A DNA stretch of 8,419 bases from Alphaproteobacteria bacterium (GTDB taxonomy: Bacteria > Pseudomonadota > Alphaproteobacteria > Micropepsales > Micropepsaceae): NCBI GenBank assembly GCA_017307315.1, contig JAFKFF010000041.1:1-8419 (forward strand), given 5' to 3'. The notes under the pieces are model-generated. The model did no database searches. It saw nothing but the letters and a program-made list of their open reading frames with translations, and was not told the origin of the DNA. Shown here one piece after another: positions 1-6,204 of the stretch. The position numbers and the translations under genes were made by a program. The stretch's first letter is position 1; the number at the start of each line of letters is the position of its first letter.

Positions 1-1716
1 GCCCAGGGTCTGCTCGCCATTCACCGCCAGATCGGGAAAGAGCCGGTAGGCATTATATTGTGCCACCAGCGCCCTGCCCGACTGGGCGAAGTGATCGAAA
101 TCCGCCTTGGTCCACCAATTGTGGAGGCGGCCCTGCACGTCGAACGCCGCGCCCTGATTGTCGAAGGTGTGGCTGATCTCGTGGCCGATCACCGAACCGA
201 TGGCGCCATAGTTGAATGCGTCGTTGGCCTTGGCGTCGAAGAAGGGTCGCTCCAGGATCGCCGCGGGGAAATTCAGCGCATTCTGCAGCGGCAGGTTCAC
301 CGCGTTCACGGTCTGGGGCGTCATCGACCATTCGTGCCGGTCGACCGGCTTTCCGATCCGCCCGATGGCGTAGCGGTAATCGAACATGTCGGAGCGAGCC
401 TGGTTTTCCAGCGCTTCGCCTTTCACCACCGCGAGGCCGGAATAGTCCCGCCATTTCTCGGGATAGCCGATGCCGACATAAAGACCGAACAGTTTTTCCT
501 TGGCTTTCGCCTTGGTCGCCGGCGTCATCCAAGTCAAGGCGTCGATGCGCCGGCCCCAGGCGGCAATGATGTTCTTCACCATCGCTTCCGCCTTGGCCTT
601 GGACTCGGGCGGGAAATATTTCGCGGCATAGAGCTTGCCCACCGCGTCGCCCAGGGCATCGTTGGTGGCGTTGACGGCGCGCTTCCAGCGGTCCTGCTGG
701 CGCGGCGTCCCCGAAAGCGCCTTGCCGTAGAAATCGAAGCGCGCATCGACAAACGCTTTGGGCAATTGCGGCGAGAAATGATTGACCAGGTGGAAAGCCA
801 TCCACGCCTTCCAGGCCTCGAGCGGACCGTCCGCCACCAATTTCGAAAGGCCCGCGAATGCCTCGGGCTGCCAGACGATAATGCTGGGGACGCGTGAAAG
901 GCCGGCCCCCTGGAAGAACAGGTCCCAGTCCAAGCCGGGCGCTTTCTTCGCGAAATCGGCCCGCGTCCAGACATTGTTGGCTTTGACCACGTCCTGGCTG
1001 TCGACGATGCTTTCCTGCGCCTTGGCAATTCCGGTTTCCAGATCCAGCACCAGCGCGGCCTTTGCCTTCGCGTCGGCGATGTCCGCAAGCGTCAAAGCCC
1101 GCGCGACGTAAGCGCCATAGGCCTGGGCCGCCGCTTTCATCTTGGCGCTCCCGCCCAGATAATAGTCGCGGCTGGGCATGCCCAACCCGCCCTGCAGCAG
1201 GTACGGCGTGTAATGGGCGCTGTCGCTGAAGCCGGGCGCGACCCACAGCCCGAACAGATTCTCGGTATGGAAATTGGTGTTGTTGAGGGGATCGACATCG
1301 GCGCGCAGCGCCTCGCCCAGTGCGCGGGCCAGCGCCTTCTTGTCCGCAATGGCGGCGATGGCGCCGAGCCGGGCCTTCAGCGGAGAAAGCCCCCTCGCCT
1401 CGATCCCCTTCTCGTCCATGAAGCTGGCAAAATAATCGGCCACCTTGCGCGCCTCGCTGCCCGGCGCGGCCTTGGCGGCATTCTCTATCAGCGCGCGAGT
1501 GCGCCGCTGGGCTTCCTGGTTGAGGATGTTGAACGAACCCCAGCGCGCCTGGTCCGCCGGTATCTCGGTGCGCTTGATCCAACCGCCATTGGCATAGGCG
1601 TAGAAATCGTCGCCCGGCGCGACCGACCTGTCGATCGCCGTCATGTCGATGCCGGCAGCTTCCGCGCCCAGGCTGAAGGCCAGGACCAATGCCGCCGAAA
1701 TCAAAAATCGCCTCAT
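1..1716 (-). CDS. M13 family (neprilysin/PepO-like) secreted zinc metallopeptidase, C-terminus cut by window edge
   Basis: Zinc endopeptidase predicted to act outside the cytoplasm on oligopeptides. I read 572 codons without interruption to the left edge. Residues 1-20 form a signal peptide (MRRFLISAALVL, then small residues) with likely cleavage after AEA at residue 20. Family landmarks in order: DDFYAYANGGW at 36-46, QGGLGMPSRDYY at 175-186, WSMTPQTVNA at 463-472, NFPAAIL at 482-488, and zinc motif HEISH at 512-516 (bases 169-183) followed by TFD. The visible part ends at VNGEQTLG, exactly where the family continues with an ENxAD-type motif carrying the third zinc ligand. The missing part is therefore about 110 residues. 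The family's NAYY substrate motif reads NAVN here. ATG at 1716 is chosen because the signal peptide begins there and GGTGA (1721-1725) matches the 3' part of an extended Shine-Dalgarno. It lies 49 nt after the receptor's terminator. Family assignment is secure; substrate is unknown. Confidence 0.95.
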   Translation of the reverse strand, partial: MRRFLISAALVLAFSLGAEAAGIDMTAIDRSVAPGDDFYAYANGGWIKRTEIPADQARWGSFNILNQEAQRRTRALIENAAKAAPGSEARKVADYFASFMDEKGIEARGLSPLKARLGAIAAIADKKALARALGEALRADVDPLNNTNFHTENLFGLWVAPGFSDSAHYTPYLLQGGLGMPSRDYYLGGSAKMKAAAQAYGAYVARALTLADIADAKAKAALVLDLETGIAKAQESIVDSQDVVKANNVWTRADFAKKAPGLDWDLFFQGAGLSRVPSIIVWQPEAFAGLSKLVADGPLEAWKAWMAFHLVNHFSPQLPKAFVDARFDFYGKALSGTPRQQDRWKRAVNATNDALGDAVGKLYAAKYFPPESKAKAEAMVKNIIAAWGRRIDALTWMTPATKAKAKEKLFGLYVGIGYPEKWRDYSGLAVVKGEALENQARSDMFDYRYAIGRIGKPVDRHEWSMTPQTVNAVNLPLQNALNFPAAILERPFFDAKANDAFNYGAIGSVIGHEISHTFDNQGAAFDVQGRLHNWWTKADFDHFAQSGRALVAQYNAYRLFPDLAVNGEQTLG

Positions 1717-1765
1717 CGGGTCACCGCATTCGGGAAATGACCGCCTAGGCTATCGTCCCGCCCGC

Positions 1766-1798
1766 AAAAAAAGAACCCACCCGCCACGCGCGGATGGG
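1766..1798 (-). terminator. Rho-independent terminator of the TonB-dependent receptor gene
   Basis: Read on the minus strand, CCCATCCGC and GCGGGTGGG form a 9-bp stem with one G-U wobble around a 5-nt loop (hairpin 1776-1798). It is followed by TTCTTTTTTT (1775-1766). The hairpin begins 21 nt after the receptor's stop codon. GC-rich stem plus uridine run is a textbook intrinsic terminator, seen directly in the sequence. Confidence 0.9.
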
Positions 1799-1819
1799 CT
1801 CCCAAGGCTTGCCGCCCCT

Positions 1820-4591
1820 CTAGAAATTGTAGGTCAGGCGTCCGTAATAATAGCCGCCGTTCGGATCGAAGGGCGCGCTGATCGGCGAGCCGAGCACGCC
1901 GCCGACCCCGGTCACGAACCGGCCGCCACCCGTTGACGGGTCCGGCGTATTGGTGATCAGCGGGTTGGTGTTGGGCTTGACGTTGAACATGTTGTTGCCG
2001 CCCAGCGCGAACTGAAGCTGTTCGGTAAGATTGTACCTGGCTTCCAGATCGAAAAGGCCGACACCCGCCTGGTTCTGGGCATAAAGCGGCGGCCCGCCAT
2101 TCGGGGTCGCGATGGTGTGGATCGGCCCGTAATACGTCTCGCGAATGGTGAGGCCCCATTCGTCGAGCGACCAACTGATGTTGAGGCCGATCTTTTCCTG
2201 CGGCGCATTGTGCACGAAGTTGGCCAGCGCATAAGCCGGAAACAGCGTCGCGCCCGGCGACGAGGCGGTGATCTCGGGCGGAACCGGCGAAACGCCGCTG
2301 ACCGAGGTCTGGTTGTAATTGCCGGCGAGCGTCCAGTTCACCAGGCCGTATTCGTTGAAGTCGCTCAGATAGCTCACCGTCAGGTCGACGCCTTGGGTCA
2401 GGCTGTCCAGGCCGTTCAGGAACACGGTGACGCCGTTCTGGGTCGCGGTCGGATCGAGCACATTGCCGTGGGCGCGGATCGCATCGTTGACCAGCGGCGA
2501 ATTGATCGCGCCGCCCAGGCTGAACAGGGTGCTCGACCGCACGATGCGGTCGCCCAAGGTGACGCTGTAGGCATCCAGGGTGATGCTGAGATCGTCCAGC
2601 GGATGGGCGACGATGCCGGCGCTGTACTGGGTCGAGATTTCCGGCCCGAGGTTCGGCAAACCCAGGATCTTGGCCGCTGCGGAGTTTGCCGGAAGCTGAA
2701 CGGTCGCGGCGGTCGGCGTGACTTTGGTCGCCGAATAGAACTCCTCGGCCAGGGTGGGCGCGCGGAAGCCGGTGGAGATGGTGCCGCGAATGGCCAGCGC
2801 AGGGCTGAAGTCGTAGCGCGCGGTGACTTTTCCGATCTGGGTATCGCCGAAGTCGCTGTAATGCTCGACGCGGCCCGCGATATCGATCTGCAGTTCTTCG
2901 ATCGGCGCAAATGCGAAATCCATGTAGGCCGCATAATTCTTGCGGCTGTAGATGCCGGAATCGGAGTTCTGGAATCCGGGAAAGGCCTGCGGACCCTCCT
3001 TGTAGGTCGAGGCCGCATCACCCGCCTTGATCTGATAAACGTCCTCGCGCGCCTCCAGGCCGACCGCGACATTCAGCGGTCCCGCCAGCCCGACATTGAA
3101 CTGGCGCGTGGCATCGACATTGCCGACCAATTCCGCCGCCATGAAGGTGCCGTCGTAGAAATCCCTGGGCGAGGTATGGGTGTCGATGAAAAGAGCCCGG
3201 TTGCCCGAATTCCAGGTGTAGATGTTGTCGATATCCTTGCCATAGCTGCCCGCGATATCGACATCCCAGCCGGCGACGTTGAGCTTGAGGCCGAGATTAT
3301 ATTGATAGTCGTCCTCGCGGATCACTTCCTGCGGCGTGAAACCCAGCGGCGCGAAGACCACCTCGCCCGGCGTGAACAAGGTGCCCGCCTGGCCCGACGA
3401 TATCACCTGGCCATTGCTGTTGAGGCCGGTTGGCAGGCCGCCGGTATTGAACGTCGTTCCGGCGATCGGACTGACGCCCCCGCCCACGCCGAGGGCACAA
3501 GCGGGCGCCCCCGCCGCGGTCTGCGCCGTGAAATAGCCCTGCCGGTTGGCGGCGCTGCAGGGTTGGTTGGAACCCGGCGCGGCGATGACCTGGTTCGGCA
3601 GGCGAACATTCTGGTTCGCCTTGGCAAAGCGGTGGCCATAGGTGCCGAAACCATAGAACTGAACGGTGTCGCTGAAATCATAGCCGAGATTCACCAATGC
3701 GGTGGCAAGCTGCATTTCGGCGGCGCTGAACTGATGATTGATGCGCGGATAATCCGGCATGGACTGCAAGGTCGAAAGCGGGATGCAATTGCCGCCGGTG
3801 CATGTGATGACGCCATTGGCGTTGGGCGTGGCGGAAACCGTACCGGTGGGCACCGTCGCCCCGTCGGCCGTGATCACGCGGCTGTCCGGCCCGCCCATAT
3901 GGGTGAAGCCGAAATATTTCTTGTCCAAGGTGAGGTCGAGATAGCCCTTGTCGAACAGCGGAAAGCCGATATTGAGCGAGACATCATAGGTGTCGCCGTC
4001 GCCGCGATAATATTTTCCCGCGGTGGCCGAAAAGGTGCCGCCCGAGGATTTCTTCTTGAGAATGATGTTGACCACGCCCGCGATGGCGTCGGTGCCGTAT
4101 TGCGCGGCGGCACCATCCTGCAGCACTTCGATATGGTCGATGCCGGCCGTGGGAATCAGCGAGATATCCGGCGCCGCGCCGCCGGCAAAGCCCGCCCCGC
4201 TCGAGACATTGAGGTTGCCGGTGCCGTGCCGGCGCTTGCTGTTCACCAGCACCAGCGTGTCGTTGGCGGAAAGGCCGCGCAGCGCCGCCGTCAGCGTGAG
4301 GCGGGCAAGGTCGGAGCCGGAGGATTCCGCGGTGAAGGACGGCACGGTCTGGCCCAGGGCCAGGCGCAGGTCCGAAGAGCCGGATGCCTGAGTTAAAGCG
4401 CTGCTGCCAAGGACCGTGATGGGAGCCGCGCTGTCGGCGGCGGTCATGCCTTGCACGCGCGTGCCGGTCACGACGACGGTTTCGTTGCTGTTGTTGTTCT
4501 GGGCGGCGGCCGGGCCAGTCAGGAAATAAAATGGCGCCACGCAGGCGCCCATCAAAAGAGTATTTCGCAGAGTCCGTACAGACGCGGTCAT
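1820..4591 (-). CDS. TonB-dependent outer-membrane receptor (complete)
   Basis: Outer-membrane beta-barrel that imports a scarce ligand using TonB-ExbBD energy; 923 residues, a normal length. Residues 1-30 are a signal peptide (hydrophobic stretch from about L12 to L24) with likely cleavage at AAA-Q31. A TonB-box-like ETVVVTGTR lies at 37-45. The plug domain (about 50-180) contains TLVLVNSKRRHGTG and DGAAAQYGTDAIAGVVNIIL, typical of the large TBDR group with a KRRH plug motif. The barrel follows, with TGFRAPTLAE at 607-616 and a C-terminal aromatic ending, YYYGRLTYNF. Cysteines at 264/269 and 345/365 lie in predicted extracellular loops and could form disulfides. ATG at 4591 is preferred over GTG at 4597, because AGGGGAG sits 7 nt before the ATG but only 1 nt before the GTG. 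The gene is bounded by a terminator on each side, so it is probably monocistronic. Ligand cannot be assigned: no siderophore, cobalamin or sugar genes adjoin it, apart from the propeller protein upstream. Confidence 0.95.
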   Translation of the reverse strand: MTASVRTLRNTLLMGACVAPFYFLTGPAAAQNNNSNETVVVTGTRVQGMTAADSAAPITVLGSSALTQASGSSDLRLALGQTVPSFTAESSGSDLARLTLTAALRGLSANDTLVLVNSKRRHGTGNLNVSSGAGFAGGAAPDISLIPTAGIDHIEVLQDGAAAQYGTDAIAGVVNIILKKKSSGGTFSATAGKYYRGDGDTYDVSLNIGFPLFDKGYLDLTLDKKYFGFTHMGGPDSRVITADGATVPTGTVSATPNANGVITCTGGNCIPLSTLQSMPDYPRINHQFSAAEMQLATALVNLGYDFSDTVQFYGFGTYGHRFAKANQNVRLPNQVIAAPGSNQPCSAANRQGYFTAQTAAGAPACALGVGGGVSPIAGTTFNTGGLPTGLNSNGQVISSGQAGTLFTPGEVVFAPLGFTPQEVIREDDYQYNLGLKLNVAGWDVDIAGSYGKDIDNIYTWNSGNRALFIDTHTSPRDFYDGTFMAAELVGNVDATRQFNVGLAGPLNVAVGLEAREDVYQIKAGDAASTYKEGPQAFPGFQNSDSGIYSRKNYAAYMDFAFAPIEELQIDIAGRVEHYSDFGDTQIGKVTARYDFSPALAIRGTISTGFRAPTLAEEFYSATKVTPTAATVQLPANSAAAKILGLPNLGPEISTQYSAGIVAHPLDDLSITLDAYSVTLGDRIVRSSTLFSLGGAINSPLVNDAIRAHGNVLDPTATQNGVTVFLNGLDSLTQGVDLTVSYLSDFNEYGLVNWTLAGNYNQTSVSGVSPVPPEITASSPGATLFPAYALANFVHNAPQEKIGLNISWSLDEWGLTIRETYYGPIHTIATPNGGPPLYAQNQAGVGLFDLEARYNLTEQLQFALGGNNMFNVKPNTNPLITNTPDPSTGGGRFVTGVGGVLGSPISAPFDPNGGYYYGRLTYNF

Positions 4592-4598
4592 CGTCACT

Positions 4599-4605
4599 CT
4601 CCCCT
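4599..4605 (-). promoter_or_regulatory. Ribosome binding site deciding the TBDR start
   Basis: On the minus strand AGGGGAG occurs with 7 nt between it and the ATG at 4591. The alternative GTG at 4597 would be only 1 nt away, too close for initiation. This supports removing two residues from the longest open frame. Confidence 0.8.
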
Positions 4606-4707
4606 ACACAACTGAATTTATTGGATTTTTCTGTCCCCAAGGCGTTCCAGCCGGTTATTCGAGCTGGTTGTCTGTCAGACGCTAGGCTTTCATGAAAAAT
4701 CCGCAAT

Positions 4708-4721
4708 CATACGAACGTATG
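4708..4721. promoter_or_regulatory. Inverted repeat, candidate operator upstream of the TBDR gene
   Basis: CATACGAACGTATG on the plus strand has perfect 6-bp arms (CATACG/CGTATG) around a 2-bp centre. It lies about 116 bp upstream of the receptor ATG, between the dehydrogenase terminator and the receptor leader. Short symmetric sites like this are typical of dimeric repressors such as the TetR family. No regulator gene is in the window, so the binding protein is unknown. A chance palindrome is possible. Confidence 0.4.
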
Positions 4722-4735
4722 TTGGCAAGCGATCG

Positions 4736-4771
4736 AAAAGAAAAAGGCCGGAAGCAAGCTTCCGGCCTTTT
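4736..4771 (-). terminator. Strong rho-independent terminator after the dehydrogenase-like gene (possibly bidirectional)
   Basis: A perfect stem, AAAAGGCCGGAAG (4742-4754) with CTTCCGGCCTTTT (4759-4771), closes a 4-nt CAAG loop. The GC-rich core is 9 bp. On the minus strand it is followed by TTTTTCTTTT (4745-4736), beginning 22 nt after the dehydrogenase-like stop codon. On the plus strand the distal arm also runs into TTTT. It could therefore stop transcription from either side, although no plus-strand gene needs it. Confidence 0.93.
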
Positions 4772-4793
4772 CTTCCGTCTCGCGGAAGAAGGA

Positions 4794-6041
4794 TCAGTTC
4801 TTGCCGTCGTACGTGATGTGCCAGAGCCGGCCCTTGAGCGTATCCACCACATAGAGCGAGCCGTCCGGCGCCACCGTCACGCCGCTGGGACGGAATTGCG
4901 CCTTGCCCGTGTTGCGGTCGACCGCCGCCGGCCCGGCGAAATTGCCGGCGAAGATTTCCGGCGTGCCCGCCTTGCCCGACTTGTCGAAGGGCACGAAGGT
5001 CACATTGTAGCCGTTGCGGCCATCGGGGATTTCCGGCCCGGAGCCGCCCTGGAAGACGACGAAAGCGCCGCCGCGATATTTCTGCGGGAACTGCTTGCCG
5101 TCATAGAAATCCAGATCGGTCGGCGACTGGTGCGAATCGAACGCCACGACCGGCGTGTCGTATTTGCCGTCCGCCGGCATCTTGCCGTCGCCGCCATATT
5201 CCGGCGCCAGCACGCGCGCATGCAGCGCCGTGTCGTAATAGCTGTAAGGCCAGCCCAAATTCGCGCCCTTGTCGATGCGGTGCATCTCTTCGGCCACCGT
5301 ATCGTGTTCCTCGGACATGCCGGGGACGAGCTTGGCGGTGCCGTTGCGGCCCTGCATCACGCCATAAAGGCCATTCATGTCCTTGGACCAGGCCACCGCC
5401 ATCATGTCGCGGATACCGGTGGCGACTTGTTCGCCATCGGTGGGGAATTTCTGGTTGGTCTTTTCGGCATCGAACCGCCACATGCCGCCGCCATTGTCCA
5501 GCAGCGGGCACGGCTTCAGGCCGACCGGCTTCTGATCCTTGGGCACCTTGGGATCGGCGCAAATATTCCCCGCGGCCCGGACGGTGGTGTAGAGGCCGCC
5601 CTTGCCGTCGAAACCGATGCCCATATTGCCCTTGGGCAGGTCGCCGACCACGACTTCGGGCGCCGCGGACGGCACCAGCTCATTGCCCTTGAAGGTGAAG
5701 CGATAGATCGCGGTCCCGCCCGCAACGTAAAGCGCGCCCTTGTACAGCGCCATGCCGGTGCCGCCTTCGATATCGGTGAAGTGCTGAACGTCGGCCGCCT
5801 TGCCATCCTTGCCGACTTTCACCGCGATCATGCCGGCCGATTGCGGCTGGTCGCGTCCCTTGCGGGTGGAAATATAGATGTCGCCATTGCTGCGCACGGC
5901 GACATGACGGGCGCCCGCGCCCAAGCCGTCGGCCACGACGGTGGCGTGATAGCCCGGCGGCAGCATCAGGCCGGCGGATTCACCCGCAAAAGCGGGCGTG
6001 GCGGCGATCGTCACAAGCAAAGCGGCGGCAAGCGTTTTCAT
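4794..6041 (-). CDS. Secreted glucose/sorbosone dehydrogenase-like beta-propeller (PQQ-dependent sugar dehydrogenase family)
   Basis: 415 residues. Residues 1-19 (MKTLAAALLVTIAATPAFA) are a signal peptide, so the product is periplasmic or secreted. The rest shows repeated propeller-blade signatures: RHVAVRSNGDIYIS (45-58), GMALYKGALYVAG (96-108), GIGFDGKGGLY (141-151), GMWRFDA (186-192), ATGIRDMMAVAW (207-218), NLGWPYSYYD (261-270), APEYGGDGK (279-287), KYRGGAFVVF (321-330) and RPSGVTVAPDGSLYVVD (384-400). This order matches glucose/sorbosone dehydrogenases (GSDH fold), which oxidise sugars or aldoses with PQQ in the periplasm. Cys161 and Cys178 could pair. The His expected before the IGF strand in blade 2 is Lys137, and no His occurs between residues 87 and 246, so activity is uncertain. 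ATG at 6041 is chosen over an upstream ATG at 6113 because the signal peptide and an AAGGA ribosome site begin here. Fold assignment is firm; substrate and catalysis are not. Confidence 0.88.
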   Translation of the reverse strand: MKTLAAALLVTIAATPAFAGESAGLMLPPGYHATVVADGLGAGARHVAVRSNGDIYISTRKGRDQPQSAGMIAVKVGKDGKAADVQHFTDIEGGTGMALYKGALYVAGGTAIYRFTFKGNELVPSAAPEVVVGDLPKGNMGIGFDGKGGLYTTVRAAGNICADPKVPKDQKPVGLKPCPLLDNGGGMWRFDAEKTNQKFPTDGEQVATGIRDMMAVAWSKDMNGLYGVMQGRNGTAKLVPGMSEEHDTVAEEMHRIDKGANLGWPYSYYDTALHARVLAPEYGGDGKMPADGKYDTPVVAFDSHQSPTDLDFYDGKQFPQKYRGGAFVVFQGGSGPEIPDGRNGYNVTFVPFDKSGKAGTPEIFAGNFAGPAAVDRNTGKAQFRPSGVTVAPDGSLYVVDTLKGRLWHITYDGKN

Positions 6042-6204
6042 CTGTTTCCTTCCCCGGGTTCGGCATCCACGCACCGTGATGAAAGGATTAGCCAGAACTC
6101 GCAGGCGGGGCAATGTACCTGTTGTCGCTGTAAAATTATTGTAAAGATCGCGTCTTTTGAGGGGCTTAGCTTGCGCGCAGCGGCGAGCTTCACCGCCCCT
6201 GGGG
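6042..6204 (-). promoter_or_regulatory. Intergenic region between the RND gene and the dehydrogenase-like gene
   Basis: 163 bp with no convincing gene and no terminator with a uridine tract. An AT-rich patch at 6129-6145 contains TACAAT (minus strand, 6143-6138), a good -10 match, but no acceptable -35 hexamer at 16-18 nt. The same patch holds a direct repeat TGTAAA at 6129-6134 and 6140-6145 with 11-bp spacing. The downstream gene may use a promoter here or be read through from the pump gene; the sequence does not decide. Confidence 0.35.
6047..6055 (-). promoter_or_regulatory. Ribosome binding site deciding the dehydrogenase-like start
   Basis: The minus strand reads GGGGAAGGA, then 5 nt, then the ATG at 6041. 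Together with the signal peptide starting at that ATG, it rules against the 24-residue upstream extension from 6113. Confidence 0.75.

Larger units (their letters stand above)
4592..4735 (-). promoter_or_regulatory. 5' leader and promoter region of the TBDR gene
   Basis: This stretch between the upstream terminator and the receptor start must hold the receptor's promoter. It contains three inverted repeats: CATACG-N2-CGTATG type at 4708-4721, GTCTGACAGAC (minus strand) at 4670-4680, and CCAGC-N11-GCTGG at 4647-4667. I see no strong sigma-70 promoter. The best candidates have poor hexamers or spacing (TTGCGG with TAGCGT at 16 nt, or TTGGGG with TAAATT at only 14 nt). The region's role follows from its position; exact promoter elements are not identified. 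Confidence 0.5.

Noticed and set aside
58..897. 279-residue plus-strand open frame opposite the peptidase
   Set aside because: It is the codon-for-codon complement of the peptidase frame and shows no domain of its own.
53..1582. 509-residue minus-strand frame in a different frame from the M13 peptidase
   Set aside because: The peptidase frame is open from 1716 to the edge with a signal peptide, HEISH and many family motifs. This frame has none, and its composition is Gly/Arg-rich noise.
2117..4396. 759-residue open frame on the plus strand, antisense to the TonB receptor gene
   Set aside because: Its translation is Arg/Gly/Ala-rich with no recognisable domain, and it lies fully opposite a receptor with family motifs throughout. 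Long antisense frames are expected in GC-rich genes.
1820..4591. Assignment of the receptor to a specific siderophore, vitamin B12 or sugar
   Set aside because: No diagnostic loop motif, riboswitch or biosynthetic neighbour is visible. Proximity to a sugar-dehydrogenase-like gene across a terminator is too weak.
4592..4597. GTG start at 4597 for the TonB receptor
   Set aside because: The Shine-Dalgarno is only 1 nt from this GTG but 7 nt from the ATG at 4591.
6042..6113. 24-residue N-terminal extension of the dehydrogenase-like protein from the ATG at 6113
   Set aside because: It would bury the signal peptide. The ATG at 6041 has a good ribosome site 5 nt upstream and starts the signal sequence exactly.
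6160..6200. Possible terminator after the RND gene (AGGGGC/GCCCCT arms)
   Set aside because: The arms are 6 bp with a 29-nt loop, and no uridine run follows on the minus strand.
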